Assembly: GCA_018873245.2 (NCBI GenBank)
Contig: JAEMBT020000008.1
Span: forward strand, 15,177,172-15,241,171
DNA from: Archegozetes longisetosus
Taxonomy: Eukaryota > Arthropoda > Arachnida > Sarcoptiformes > Trhypochthoniidae
Length of the DNA: 64,000 bases
Direction: 5' to 3'
Positions 52,301-60,767 of this stretch are shown piece after piece. The notes beneath the pieces were generated by a model that was not told the DNA's origin, did not search any database, and saw nothing but the letters and a program-made list of their open reading frames with translations. Position 1 is the first letter of the stretch. Each line of letters starts with the position of its first letter. The position numbers and the translations under genes were made by a program.

Positions 52301-53407
52301 ATAAAAACCCAAAAAATAGTACTTTTAATGAGTAAAACTAAACATTAAATTATACTGAATAGATTTGCGCACTGATCTAAGCGTAATAGCTACACATTTA
52401 TCAACTTTCAGGTTAAGGGGAATGTAATTTGAAGAGATACTCGAAATAACACAATGATTAATGCATATTCACATTTGAAAAATTTAGAAAAATGACTTCC
52501 TATTTAGTAAGGACAGTAATGTTGGAAAGTATGGCAGAAATGTTACACACTAATACTGGTGAAACGGATTTCAACTGCTTTTACTAATGCCTAATCCAAG
52601 TCAGTACTGACGATGTTACGAAGAAAAGCAGAGAGGAGGCAAAGGATGTGATCTGATGTGCACTAAGTTGTAAATAGAGGCTGCGAGAAAGAGACAACGT
52701 TGAGAATGTTCTGTACATTGAGTGGACTACTTCTTACCCTTATTTCTATTTCTAGCAGTTCTCCTGATGCTGTGCAATAATAATATTGTCTTACTTTTGC
52801 ATACTGTGTGTTTTTGTTTCAATATAACCCTAGCTAATAAAGCAAATACACATGCCATAATTCAATAGTGAACAATAAACAGCACTTTTCTGGAGACTCA
52901 ACACTTTTTCTACTGAACAGTCAAATGCATTATTCATTAATACAATTTGAAGTATTATCTCATTATACAGTCTGAGCAATAAATAGCACAAATATACTGC
53001 TCAGACTTGACCTCACACTTATTAGCTGAAGTTTGGCATAAAAAGGTTAGAAATAGTTTTGTTATCTTTATTTGAGTAATAAGTTAGAATAAAATAAACA
53101 GCCTTAATATATTAGCAAAGTATGCAAAGTAAGACAGTCTCACACATGACTGCACATTTTAGCCACGAATTACATACATTAACTTTCTATACATTAAATT
53201 ACTCAAAAGTCGCAGTAAATATTTTACAAAACTACTATTGTGAAAACATTCTTTAAATTTTTCATACTTTCAACATAAAGTTAACCAGTATTACAATCAA
53301 ATCTTACCTCTAAATTCTCTAATCTTATGTTGAATTTGGTCGGTTTCTGTTTTGGTTTCATTTGACTGTTGATCACAATCAGAATCCATTTCACAATCGA
53401 CTTTCAT
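25371..53407 (-). CDS. Dys: Dystrophin, full-length
   Basis: Thirty-four coding exons were traced from ATG 53407 to stop 25371-25373: 53308-53407, 48109-48170, 47785-47877, 47509-47586, 47180-47272, 47021-47112, 46826-46906, 46636-46751, 46458-46576, 44964-46419, 44630-44871, 43228-44570, 42837-43151, 42648-42776, 40925-42577, 40746-40856, 40522-40686, 38552-38860, 32987-33068, 32614-32825, 32380-32534, 32111-32294, 29013-29457, 28723-28895, 28411-28545, 27880-28166, 27786-27810, 27327-27643, 27162-27250, 26670-27078, 26309-26602, 26078-26239, 25591-26018, 25371-25528. About 3370 residues (human 3685). Domains: two CH actin-binding domains ~34-275 ([13 protein letters not shown]), spectrin-repeat rod ~280-2700, WW ~2725-2758, EF-hand-like region, ZZ zinc finger ~2980-3030 (CNIC, CLKC, CQNC), C-terminal coiled coil ~3240-3290 ([20 protein letters not shown]) that binds dystrobrevin in known dystrophins. 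It links cortical actin to dystroglycan at the membrane. One base appears missing in exon 12 (near 43700). Confidence 0.96.
27786..27810 (-). other. 25-nt microexon inside the dystrophin WW domain
   Basis: Acceptor TCCTTAAAG and donor TTGG|GTAAGA enclose 25 nt. With two bases (AA) carried from exon 26 it encodes NHATETTHW, the middle of the WW domain, exactly bridging KVPYYI and ESPKYTEI. The exon holds the second conserved Trp of the WW fold, so skipping it would destroy dystroglycan binding and shift the frame. Confidence 0.9.
29458..32110. other. 2.65-kb dystrophin intron (between exons 22 and 23)
   Basis: AT-rich intron with phase-0 borders (AAG|GTTTGTC and TTATTTAG|GAA). Contains a short CCTAA tract at 31928-31946 and short uninformative ORFs. 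No internal gene is supported. Confidence 0.7.
31928..31946. repeat. Short interstitial telomere-like (CCTAA)n tract
   Basis: About 3.8 units of CCTAA (ctaacctaacctaacctaa), the complement of the TTAGG arthropod telomere repeat, inside a dystrophin intron. Short enough to be chance or a repair scar. Confidence 0.7.
33069..38551. other. 5.5-kb dystrophin intron (between exons 18 and 19)
   Basis: The largest rod-region intron, phase 0 on both sides (ACGGAG|GTAAGTG and TTTATAG|GATTTTC). It contains a candidate internal first exon at 34887 and the second copy of the shared promoter-like block at 35033-35207. The rest is AT-rich with only short ORFs. Confidence 0.75.
34887..35207 (-). promoter_or_regulatory. 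Candidate internal promoter and first exon for short dystrophin
   Basis: On the minus strand, the second copy of the shared block (35033-35207) is followed by a donor at 34887|34886 (CCGCACATG|GTAAAT). Spliced to the phase-0 acceptor at 33068, the terminal ATG becomes an in-frame start: [25 protein letters not shown]. The frame upstream has a stop and no other ATG. The product would be 1185 residues (about 135 kDa), keeping the last rod repeats, WW, ZZ and coiled coil, close in size to vertebrate Dp140. An overlapping out-of-frame ORF ([10 protein letters not shown]) also reaches this donor. Promoter activity is inferred. Confidence 0.45.
43700..43705 (-). other. Single-base frame break at A6 run in dystrophin exon 12
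   Basis: On the minus strand, the frame reading [13 protein letters not shown] reaches a stop just after an A6 run, while another frame takes over as [18 protein letters not shown], the natural continuation of the spectrin repeat. The exon spans 43228-44570, 1343 nt; its phase-0 borders need 1344. Adding one A restores the whole 3371-codon gene. No GT-AG intron of workable length fits. A homopolymer base-calling error is the simplest explanation; a real allele or frameshifting is possible. Confidence 0.8.
48171..51913. other. Dystrophin intron between first exons and actin-binding exons
   Basis: About 3.7 kb of AT-rich intron with no supported gene. It holds a (TC)11 microsatellite at 50709-50730. 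Short ORFs here lack codon or domain signals. Confidence 0.7.
50709..50730. repeat. (TC)11 microsatellite
   Basis: Perfect TC dinucleotide run in the dystrophin 5' intron, flanked by CATAGT and CACCGTG. Confidence 0.9.
51914..52250 (-). CDS. Alternative first coding exon of full-length dystrophin
   Basis: An open reading frame from ATG 52250 ([19 protein letters not shown]) runs 112 codons to a good donor (CTTATT|GTAAGA) in phase 1, the same phase as the other first exon (53308-53407, donor GAG|GTAAGA) and as required by the acceptor at 48170. Splicing gives ...[14 protein letters not shown], whereas the distal exon gives ...[13 protein letters not shown]. This matches the vertebrate situation, where muscle dystrophin reads CYEREDVQ and brain-type reads MEDEREDVQ. 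The encoded N-terminus is Ser/Thr/Pro/Asn-rich with no recognised domain. It implies a second promoter between about 52.3 and 53.3 kb. Confidence 0.7.
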
Positions 53408-55526
53408 TGTGGTGTCTGATTCAGGATTTCATGATCGTTGACAGTATTTTACATTGAGTCAGAAAGTGGACTCATGCAAGCGAAACCAAGCATACACAAC
53501 CAAGCATTGCATGAAAAAAAATTGCGTAAAGTTTAGACCAATAATGTGGAGAAAAGTAAGTTATTCTCCTAGAGAGAAATGAGCACACATTCACTTAATT
53601 AGCTATTATTAAAGGGAATTGAAGCAATTGTCGCTGATTGACCGATTGGCACATAGCTATATAAATATGGGCACATAATGAACATCTGCACATAATAAAG
53701 TTAGACACAGTGGAGAATAGAACGACACACAAACACTAATGTGAGCAATAATTCAGTTATATGATTATCACACAGAGCTTGCTTTTCAACTTATGCTAGA
53801 CTTTTTGCATCCCCATCGATGCGTCTATGAGCAAAATTTTATCTGAATGGGGGAATTGTTAAGTATTTGAACTCCCACTGCGTACCGTTTTTGTAGCTTA
53901 TTGTAACTAAACTATTCAAAACTTACTTAACTTAGTTCTTCTAAAATCTTGCAGACTAATACGATTTTAATTTTATTTCTAAATAAATTAAGTCTTTTCT
54001 CATGTCGTTCCTTCAACTCTAGTCTTAAAGTTTTAAAATTGAAGTGATAAATATAAGCCTTGACATAGTGCTCAGATATCCATATATCTCGGATTATTTC
54101 GGTCTAAGAAAACTATTTGAAAAGTTTGAAATTGACCATAAGTTACTTTTTAAGCTAGCTTCTTAGCGCCTACTCTGTTAGACAATTACCAGATAATAGA
54201 TTTTTATGTGAGAGTATCTAAAGTTTTAGCGGCAGTTATTTTAAGGATAAGTGAGCTGAATCAGATTAAACTTTGTTAATGCTCGTAAAATCCAAAACAT
54301 TTAGTCATTCAGTCGATTTTTTTCTAAAATTATCTTTCAATCTATATTTGCTTATTATTCCTACAAAGTTAAGTCAGTCATAACTTAGGAACGAATACAT
54401 GTTTTCTCAACGCATCTAACAAATTATGATGTGATAAGAATAACTCCAATGACAATTAAATCTGTTTGATTCAGATTTTGATACAATCAAAATTGACAGT
54501 AAAGTTGTAGTGAAGTCAACGTTCACAGAAGATATATAACGCATTCAATTAATATGCAGCTTAAAACTTTTGCTCAACACAACTATTTATAACTGAACAT
54601 TATTCATGATTCAGACCATTTCCAATAAAATCCATAAAACAAATACAATTTTCTCATTAAGAGTTATTGTCATTATGAACTAAACCATTAATTGATTTGA
54701 TCTTTTATTTTTAATTATTAATCACTTACCTATTTTTTATTCAATAGTATTATAGTACTATTTGAATGATTGGTCCGAGTCTGAGCCAAAATAGTAAACA
54801 CAAGGATTGATTTGAAGCACTTCAATTCATTTCAATTCACTTCAATTATATATAAGCCGATCGTTTACTAAATTGCAAAAAAATGATTGATTCGCAAATC
54901 ATAAAATAACTAAAATAATAGATGAAAGAAATTGATTTTGATTTAAAACTAATGACTATGATAATGAATAATGACGGTAATATTTCTTATTTGTGTAATA
55001 TATCTTTAAATATATACATTTGTTTATACTTTAAAATATTAACTGTTGATTATACTGAACTTGCCTTAAATACTGTTTGTTGACATTAGTATACATATTA
55101 TCTGTTAGATTACAACTTATTTCTAATTGTCTTTAACAGTAAACAATTCTGATTAAATTAGTTTTATAAAAGTTTGAAAAAATGTACAGTTTATTAAAGT
55201 TAAAAAAACACAAAAATTCTTAAATTTAAAATAGATTATAAAACTAAATCTAATATTTATAACATGACTTATTAATAAATTGATTTTAAAACAATATTTA
55301 TCGTCATTGTTAATATTCGTCGGAATGTCAAATTTAAACTAAATTGATTTTCTCCATTTGTTTATGGCAATGATTCTTGGATTTGGCAGTGTGTGTATTT
55401 GGCCTGAACAATTGAACAACGACTTCATTAATAAGGCTTATATTATGTAGTTATAGAAGCTCTTTTACTATTGGATGCTTTATCATTGACTATGTTTGAA
55501 ATTTGTTCAACCAAACTTTAAACGTC
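53408..55526. other. Intergenic: caspase 3' flank and dystrophin 5' flank
   Basis: About 2.1 kb between the caspase stop codon and the distal dystrophin start codon, both on the minus strand. It contains copy A of the 545-bp duplication (54522-55070). Nothing else recognisable. Confidence 0.7.
54522..55070 (-). repeat. Copy A of ~545-bp direct duplication, promoter-like
   Basis: Aligns along its length with 60126-60668 in the same orientation, at roughly 85% identity by eye. Both copies, read on the minus strand, carry TTATATATAA (54846-54855 here), the words GGCTCAGACT and CCAATCATT, then a donor-like AATAG|GTAAGT about 115 nt downstream (exon end 54730 here). This copy lies 1.1 kb upstream of the distal dystrophin start. 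No terminal inverted repeats or target-site duplication were seen, so promoter duplication and an unrecognised mobile element are both possible. Confidence 0.7.
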
Positions 55527-57253
55527 TCAATGGAGAAACACTCTTCTTGTGAAATTCTGCACCCAAACACATGGCTGAAAATTGTGATTAACATCTCGAT
55601 GATTTTCCTCAATTCTATCATTCACCTATCATATAATTTAATTAAACATTTGAGTTGTTTTGTGAATTTACATAGTTATAATGCAATAGCAATATCCGAA
55701 ATAACGTTATATCATCTGTTGCATAATATATTAAGCAACTAAAAGGCTAATGATTAAGTTATAAACACAAGTTAGCTTATTATAAACTGAGGAATTAGCT
55801 GAATTACCCTTGTTATGATGCTATTGATATCTTTGTATTTAGCATTTTCAACAATAGTGTCCGCCAGGTATCTCCCAAAATTTGTTCCTGTGTCCCAATT
55901 AACATTTGCCTCATATCCTGGTAATAAAAATTAGATAAGACAAATTGAAAATTTTTAAATCAGAGTTCAGTTTGAAATTACCATCGAGTGTTGAGTAGAA
56001 AATTCCGAAATGATTGTGCTTATCCACAATTGATTGGGAACAACGGTCAGTTTTGTTTTTGATTTTATCTCCGTTAATTGGGTTTACTTGAATAAAATTG
56101 GAAGAAATAATCGAGACTTAATATCATAACAAAATTGAGCAAAACAAGAATTTTCAGCAAAAAAGATCTTATTAATTAGAATTAATCAGAAATCTAGTCA
56201 GGTTTACTTTAACAGACAAGCCCATTAATATGTAAAATGAATTGTGACTTCGAGTAATAATCAAAACAGAAAAGTTTATATTTCAATCATGAATTCTTAC
56301 CCCCACGACAACAATTGAAGAATAACATGCGGGGTTTGTACTTTAAGTATTTAAAATTTTGGTCTATTAACAATCCTATCAATTGGTTTATTTCTAATTT
56401 CTCGTCATCAAAACCATAAATGATTCCATTTTGATCACCGTGACCTAAAAACATAAACACGAAGGCGTCTTGTTCCTTCAATTCAGTACTTTGTGAAATT
56501 CTTTTTAGTTCTTCAGTGATTTGTTTTGCTGTTAAGTTTTTTTTCATAATCACTTTATATTTCAACTGATCGAATATATTGCGAAATCGATGCATTTCTT
56601 TGTGAGTGCCTTTAGTGAAATAGTTATTAACTAACAATGCATACCCTCTTGGAACATGTTCCATTAAATATGCTTTGGTTAATGTTGATTGGTCTACTAC
56701 GCCTTCGTGAGTTCTTAAGACTTCTTCATGATGGACATCACCAAAGCTGAAGTATGGTTTATGCTGATTGCATGCGGTACATTCGCTAACGTCGATCAGG
56801 TCAGTCAAATCAATTTTAATAGTTTGAGATGACAATTCTGAAGCTACATCATCCTGACCAGTGTGCAACAATATATCAATAAGGTGTTTCACTCCTATTT
56901 TGTCCAGTATCATCTGAGTTTTGTATCTAGAAACCTGTAAAGATAGAACTTCTTTAATTCAATTGTGTTCGTAAGACAGACTGAGACATCTATTAAAAAG
57001 TATTGATCAACTATTTGTTAGTCTTCACATCTGATAGGGTTTAATAGCAGAGGTTGATTATTAAAAACATATGACATTCGAGTTTAGCTGAAAGTAGAGC
57101 TTATCATTTAAGACTTACTTCATGGGGAGTTCCTTCGACTGCGCACAACTCGTCAACAAACTCTTTATATTCTTTTAGTTCTTCTATAACTTTATTGATA
57201 TCTATTGTTGAGTGAAATTTGTCAACTATTTGTTCAGAATTATAGTTAGACAT
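55527..57253 (-). CDS. Caspase with CARD-like prodomain
   Basis: Five exons, 57119-57253, 56301-56934, 55982-56086, 55808-55917 and 55527-55625, join in frame to 360 residues. The first ~90 residues are helical and resemble a CARD (DKIGVKHLIDILLHTGQDD), suggesting an initiator caspase recruited to an apoptosome-like adaptor, as for Dronc or caspase-9. The large subunit has substrate-pocket Arg ~141 (PRGYALLVNN), catalytic His ~210 (FLGHGDQNG) and catalytic Cys ~254 in FFNCCRGG, where the usual QACRG reads NCCRG. The small subunit has FGIFYSTLDGYEANVNWDTG and ends QPCVWVQNFTRRVFLH. All catalytic residues are present, so it is likely an active cysteine protease. Possible processing Asp residues lie in the linker (INGDKIKNKTD). 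Confidence 0.9.
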
Positions 57254-59251
57254 TTGAAACCAGATGTTTTGTTAGATATGAACTCTCAGTTAATGGATAG
57301 GGTTCTTATCCAATACTTTTATTACCAAATCGTTTTGTTGTGTTGAGTTCAACTAAATAAGTATTAAGTTTGTAATAAACATTGATTTAAGCAGTTCTCT
57401 ATTCAAATTGATTTCAAATCAATATAATTAATCGTACGCTTGAGTTAAGGTTTAAGCTCATATCATATCCCACAATATACTAATCAGAATAATATTATGT
57501 TATTTTTTAGATAAGCTATTTAGTAATGAGTCAGAGTTATAACAATGCAACAGAAGTCACTCATAGAAATTAGTAAACAAAATATAAATACCTTATAATA
57601 GAGGGACAGACGAAATCATAGTGGAAACTACACACTAGATTTAGTTATTACCAAATCAATCAGTCATTCAGATATTCAAATCATTAGTAAAACTATTTAT
57701 TATTTATTAATATACTAACAAATGACTAAATGTTTCACTATTCGGTTCAGACTATTGAAAGAACGTGAAGGGATTGCTTGAGTATTGCACCAACATTAAG
57801 CACTGATAGCTCTGGTAGACATGCGTATCTACACATATTACTCAATCAATCAGGCAGTCGTCGTCGTATTCACACATAACACTTAACCCAAACCAAAAGT
57901 ATGACTTGACTGAGATCTAACTTTGATCACCTCAGGTGTAACTTTAAGTTACTACTTATAGATTTTTACGCAAAAATTATGCATTCAAAAAGCAAATGCA
58001 CCAAAATATCAGGACTAGACGTCTTAATAAAATATAAACACTAACTTAAACAACAAATATATTTCTTATATAACTAATTACATGTTTTATTTTGAATTTT
58101 GACACAACTTCAATCAACTGATTATATCTTCTAATTACAATTTCTTTCAATTGAGAGGTAATACAAAACCCTTTTCCACGCTTTTTACTTTTATTATCAC
58201 AAATTTTAATAAATTAGTCACAATTAATATCACAAAGTGCTTGAAAATTTTAATCAAATGTATACAATGTTTTGTTTTTGTAAAGTGCTTTTTGTTGGTT
58301 AAAAGTTTTGTCAAAGTTTTATCACCTGTGAAAACCTCTAGTCCTGGTATTTTTGTGCATTTGCTTTTTCAACGCATAATAGCTAAAACTCCAGAGTAGG
58401 GATTAAAAAGCTGGTCAAATAGGGAGGTAATAGGGATATAAAACGGTCAAATTAGGGATACAAAATAGGAGCAATAAAAGTGAATATTTTAATACTATTT
58501 TGTTTTACTCAAAAGGAATACAATTTTTTGAGTTGTAACAATACGTTCAGTATTATAAAAAAATAATTCAATTTAATCATTATGAAATTTCATATGAATT
58601 TAATTATGAATTTAACGTGTAAAACTTCGTCACTTGAGAGAAACATTTTATTACAACTATTGAAATTTGTCATAATCTGAATGAAAGTTTTGGTTAAAGC
58701 TCGTTTTTATTGATTAAAATAGTGAAGTGGGACTAAAATATGATAATAGGGAATATAGGAATAGAACTTGAAAATAAGGAAATATAGCAACTTTTAAAAT
58801 GCTTTTCCCGATAATTATGGACCCATTGGGTGTCCTCACGATCATTCCATGACATCGACAAAAGTAAGGCGATCCTTATTCTGGAGTCTTTAATAATAAC
58901 GCAAAGTTATCAATTGATTTGAAATCAGTTTTGTCAATATGCGAGTTGTCATTTAAGCGATAACTTGAAAAAGTTATTGCTTAAGTGGTGTATATGAACA
59001 AATGTGAACAACTGTACTACATTACTATTTGCAATAAGTCTGATTGTAATTACACTTAAACCTCATTTGCTTCAACCTTTTCATAAACTAATACTAAAGA
59101 ATTGCATTACAGATGTGATACTTTGTACGTTCACTCACCGAATAGTTAACAATATTGTTGTACCCTTAACCAAACTCAGAAGCTGAGTGCTTTCGCTGAC
59201 TGACCAATTCAAGAATTTGTCAAACAGTAGCTTTGGTTGTATACCTAATAT

Positions 59252-59640
59252 TAGGGTTTTTCGGAAAGAAACGCGGTACTTATTGAATCGATTTTAAACA
59301 TTATTTATTATATGATTTCAATTGTTTACGATTCGATTTCATTTCTCAACCGAAAGTTGCATTATATGTCTTTAATTTATTATTGAAAAATAATTTTTCA
59401 ATTGTGTCCAACATTGTCTCAAGACTTTCCCGATCGAATTCATATAAGATATTGATTGTTGTATGAGTTCAATCGCGGATCAAATGCAACAGTTGCAACT
59501 AAAAACTTAAGTGGGACCTATGACGACAAAGCATTGAGTGTTAGTCAATGCCAGTGGTGGTTCGCCAGATTCCGTTCTGGCGATTAGTCTCGAAGATCTC
59601 CCGAAGTCTGGAAGACCTGTTGTGTTGGATAACAATACAG
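59252..59640 (+). mobile_element. Degenerate, truncated mariner (Tc1/mariner) transposon
   Basis: Conceptual translation on the plus strand gives the N-terminal DNA-binding region of a mariner transposase: LLYEFNRGSNATVATKNL, then QCQWWFARFRSGD, then (after a stop and frame change) EDLPKSGRPVVLDNN. These match the mariner helix-turn-helix and the SGRP linker. At least two stops and one frameshift are present, and the DDD catalytic domain is absent; sequence after the linker passes straight into a foldback repeat. A TTAGGGTTTTTCGGAAAGAA string at 59252 resembles a mariner 5' end, but no matching 3' end was found. A dead DNA-transposon relic. Confidence 0.8.
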
Positions 59641-60087
59641 CCAATTTCAGTTGTATTTCCAACCCTTGCATTGCTATTTCCAGTGGACAGTACTAAAGTA
59701 GTGCACTTCTCAAAACTATTTGCAATGTATGCATTGCTATTTCCCAATATCAGGTTTATGTTCGTTCTATGCGATCGCTTAACGATCTATAAGACTCCCA
59801 AAGTATCAAAAATTAACTTAAAGTGTTTTTAAACATCAAATTTAACATAGATATTGACTAAAACAATTTAAATTAAATCGATTGAATTGAGAAACAATAG
59901 TTTGAATCAAATTTTGACACTTTGGGAGTCTTATTAATCATTAAGTGATCGCGTAGAGCGAACATAAACCTGATATTGGAAATAGCAATGCAAACGTTGG
60001 AAATAGTTTTGAGAAGTGCACTTACTTAAGTACTGCCCACTGGAAATAGCAATGGGTTGGAAATACAACTGAAATTGGCTGTATCTT
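59631..60087. repeat. Foldback element with ~170-bp inverted arms
   Basis: The left arm (59631-59815) and right arm (59916-60087) are imperfect reverse complements across their whole length (about 88% by eye), separated by ~100 bp of AT-rich spacer. The outer edges read ATACAGCCAATTTC and its complement; the inner edges read GACTCCCAAAG and CTTTGGGAGTC. Each arm contains repeated CATTGCTATTTCC words. It could be a MITE or foldback transposon, or an inverted duplication nested in the mariner. A transcript would form a long hairpin. Confidence 0.8.
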
Positions 60088-60125
60088 TTCATTTTTGCGT
60101 GAAAACCACATTTGTTTCCGAAAAA

Positions 60126-60668
60126 CTTCACAGAACATATACAACACATTCATTGAATGTGCAGCTCAACAACTATTATTTAACACAACTATTTATAACT
60201 GAATATTATTCATGATTCAGATCATTTTAAACAAACCCATAAAATAAATACAATTTTGCCATTAGGAGTTATTATTGTTATGAACCGAACCATTAATTGA
60301 GTTGATCTTTTATTTTTAATTATTTATTACTTACCTATTTTCCTATTAAATAGTATTATAGCATTATTTCAATGATTGGTCTGAGTCTGAGCCAGAGTCA
60401 AAACAGTAAACACGAGAATAAAGCAATTCAATTCATTTCAATTATATATAAGCCGATCATTTACTAAATTCTAAAAATGATTGATTCGGAAATCATAAAA
60501 TAACTAAAATAATAGATGAAAGAAATTGGTTTTGATTTAAAACTAATGACTTTATGACAATAAATAATGACAGTAACATTTCTTATTTATATACTCTATC
60601 TTTATATATATATTTGTTTATATTTTAAAATATTAACTGTTGATTATACCGAACTTCCGTAAATTACT
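60126..60668 (-). repeat. Copy B of ~545-bp direct duplication, promoter-like
   Basis: Partner of 54522-55070. On the minus strand it has TTATATATAA at 60442-60451 and a donor-like AATAG|GTAAGT with exon end at 60335. It starts 100 bp beyond the DOP1 stop codon and lies 2.9 kb upstream of the caspase start, so it may have come from the DOP1 3' flank or serve as a caspase promoter. The spacing between TATA-like box and donor is nearly kept (about 107 versus 116 nt). Confidence 0.7.
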
Positions 60669-60767
60669 CTGAAAATTGTGAATTACAACGCGATTATAGA
60701 TTATTTGTTGAGGCACTTGGAATGTACAGGTATCTATGTATAAGATGTAGAGCTAATCAATCGTCAA

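Larger units (their letters stand above)
57254..60767. other. Repeat-rich intergenic region between DOP1 and caspase
   Basis: About 3.5 kb between the DOP1 stop and the caspase start. It contains a broken mariner (around 59252-59640), a foldback element (59631-60087) and copy B of the 545-bp duplication (60126-60668). A stretch at 58405-58780 repeats TAGGGAT-like words on a poor background. No intact gene seen. Confidence 0.75.

Noticed and set aside
58151-58399. 82-codon plus-strand ORF upstream of caspase
   Set aside because: Low-complexity hydrophobic translation with no homology that I recognise, in repeat-rich DNA.
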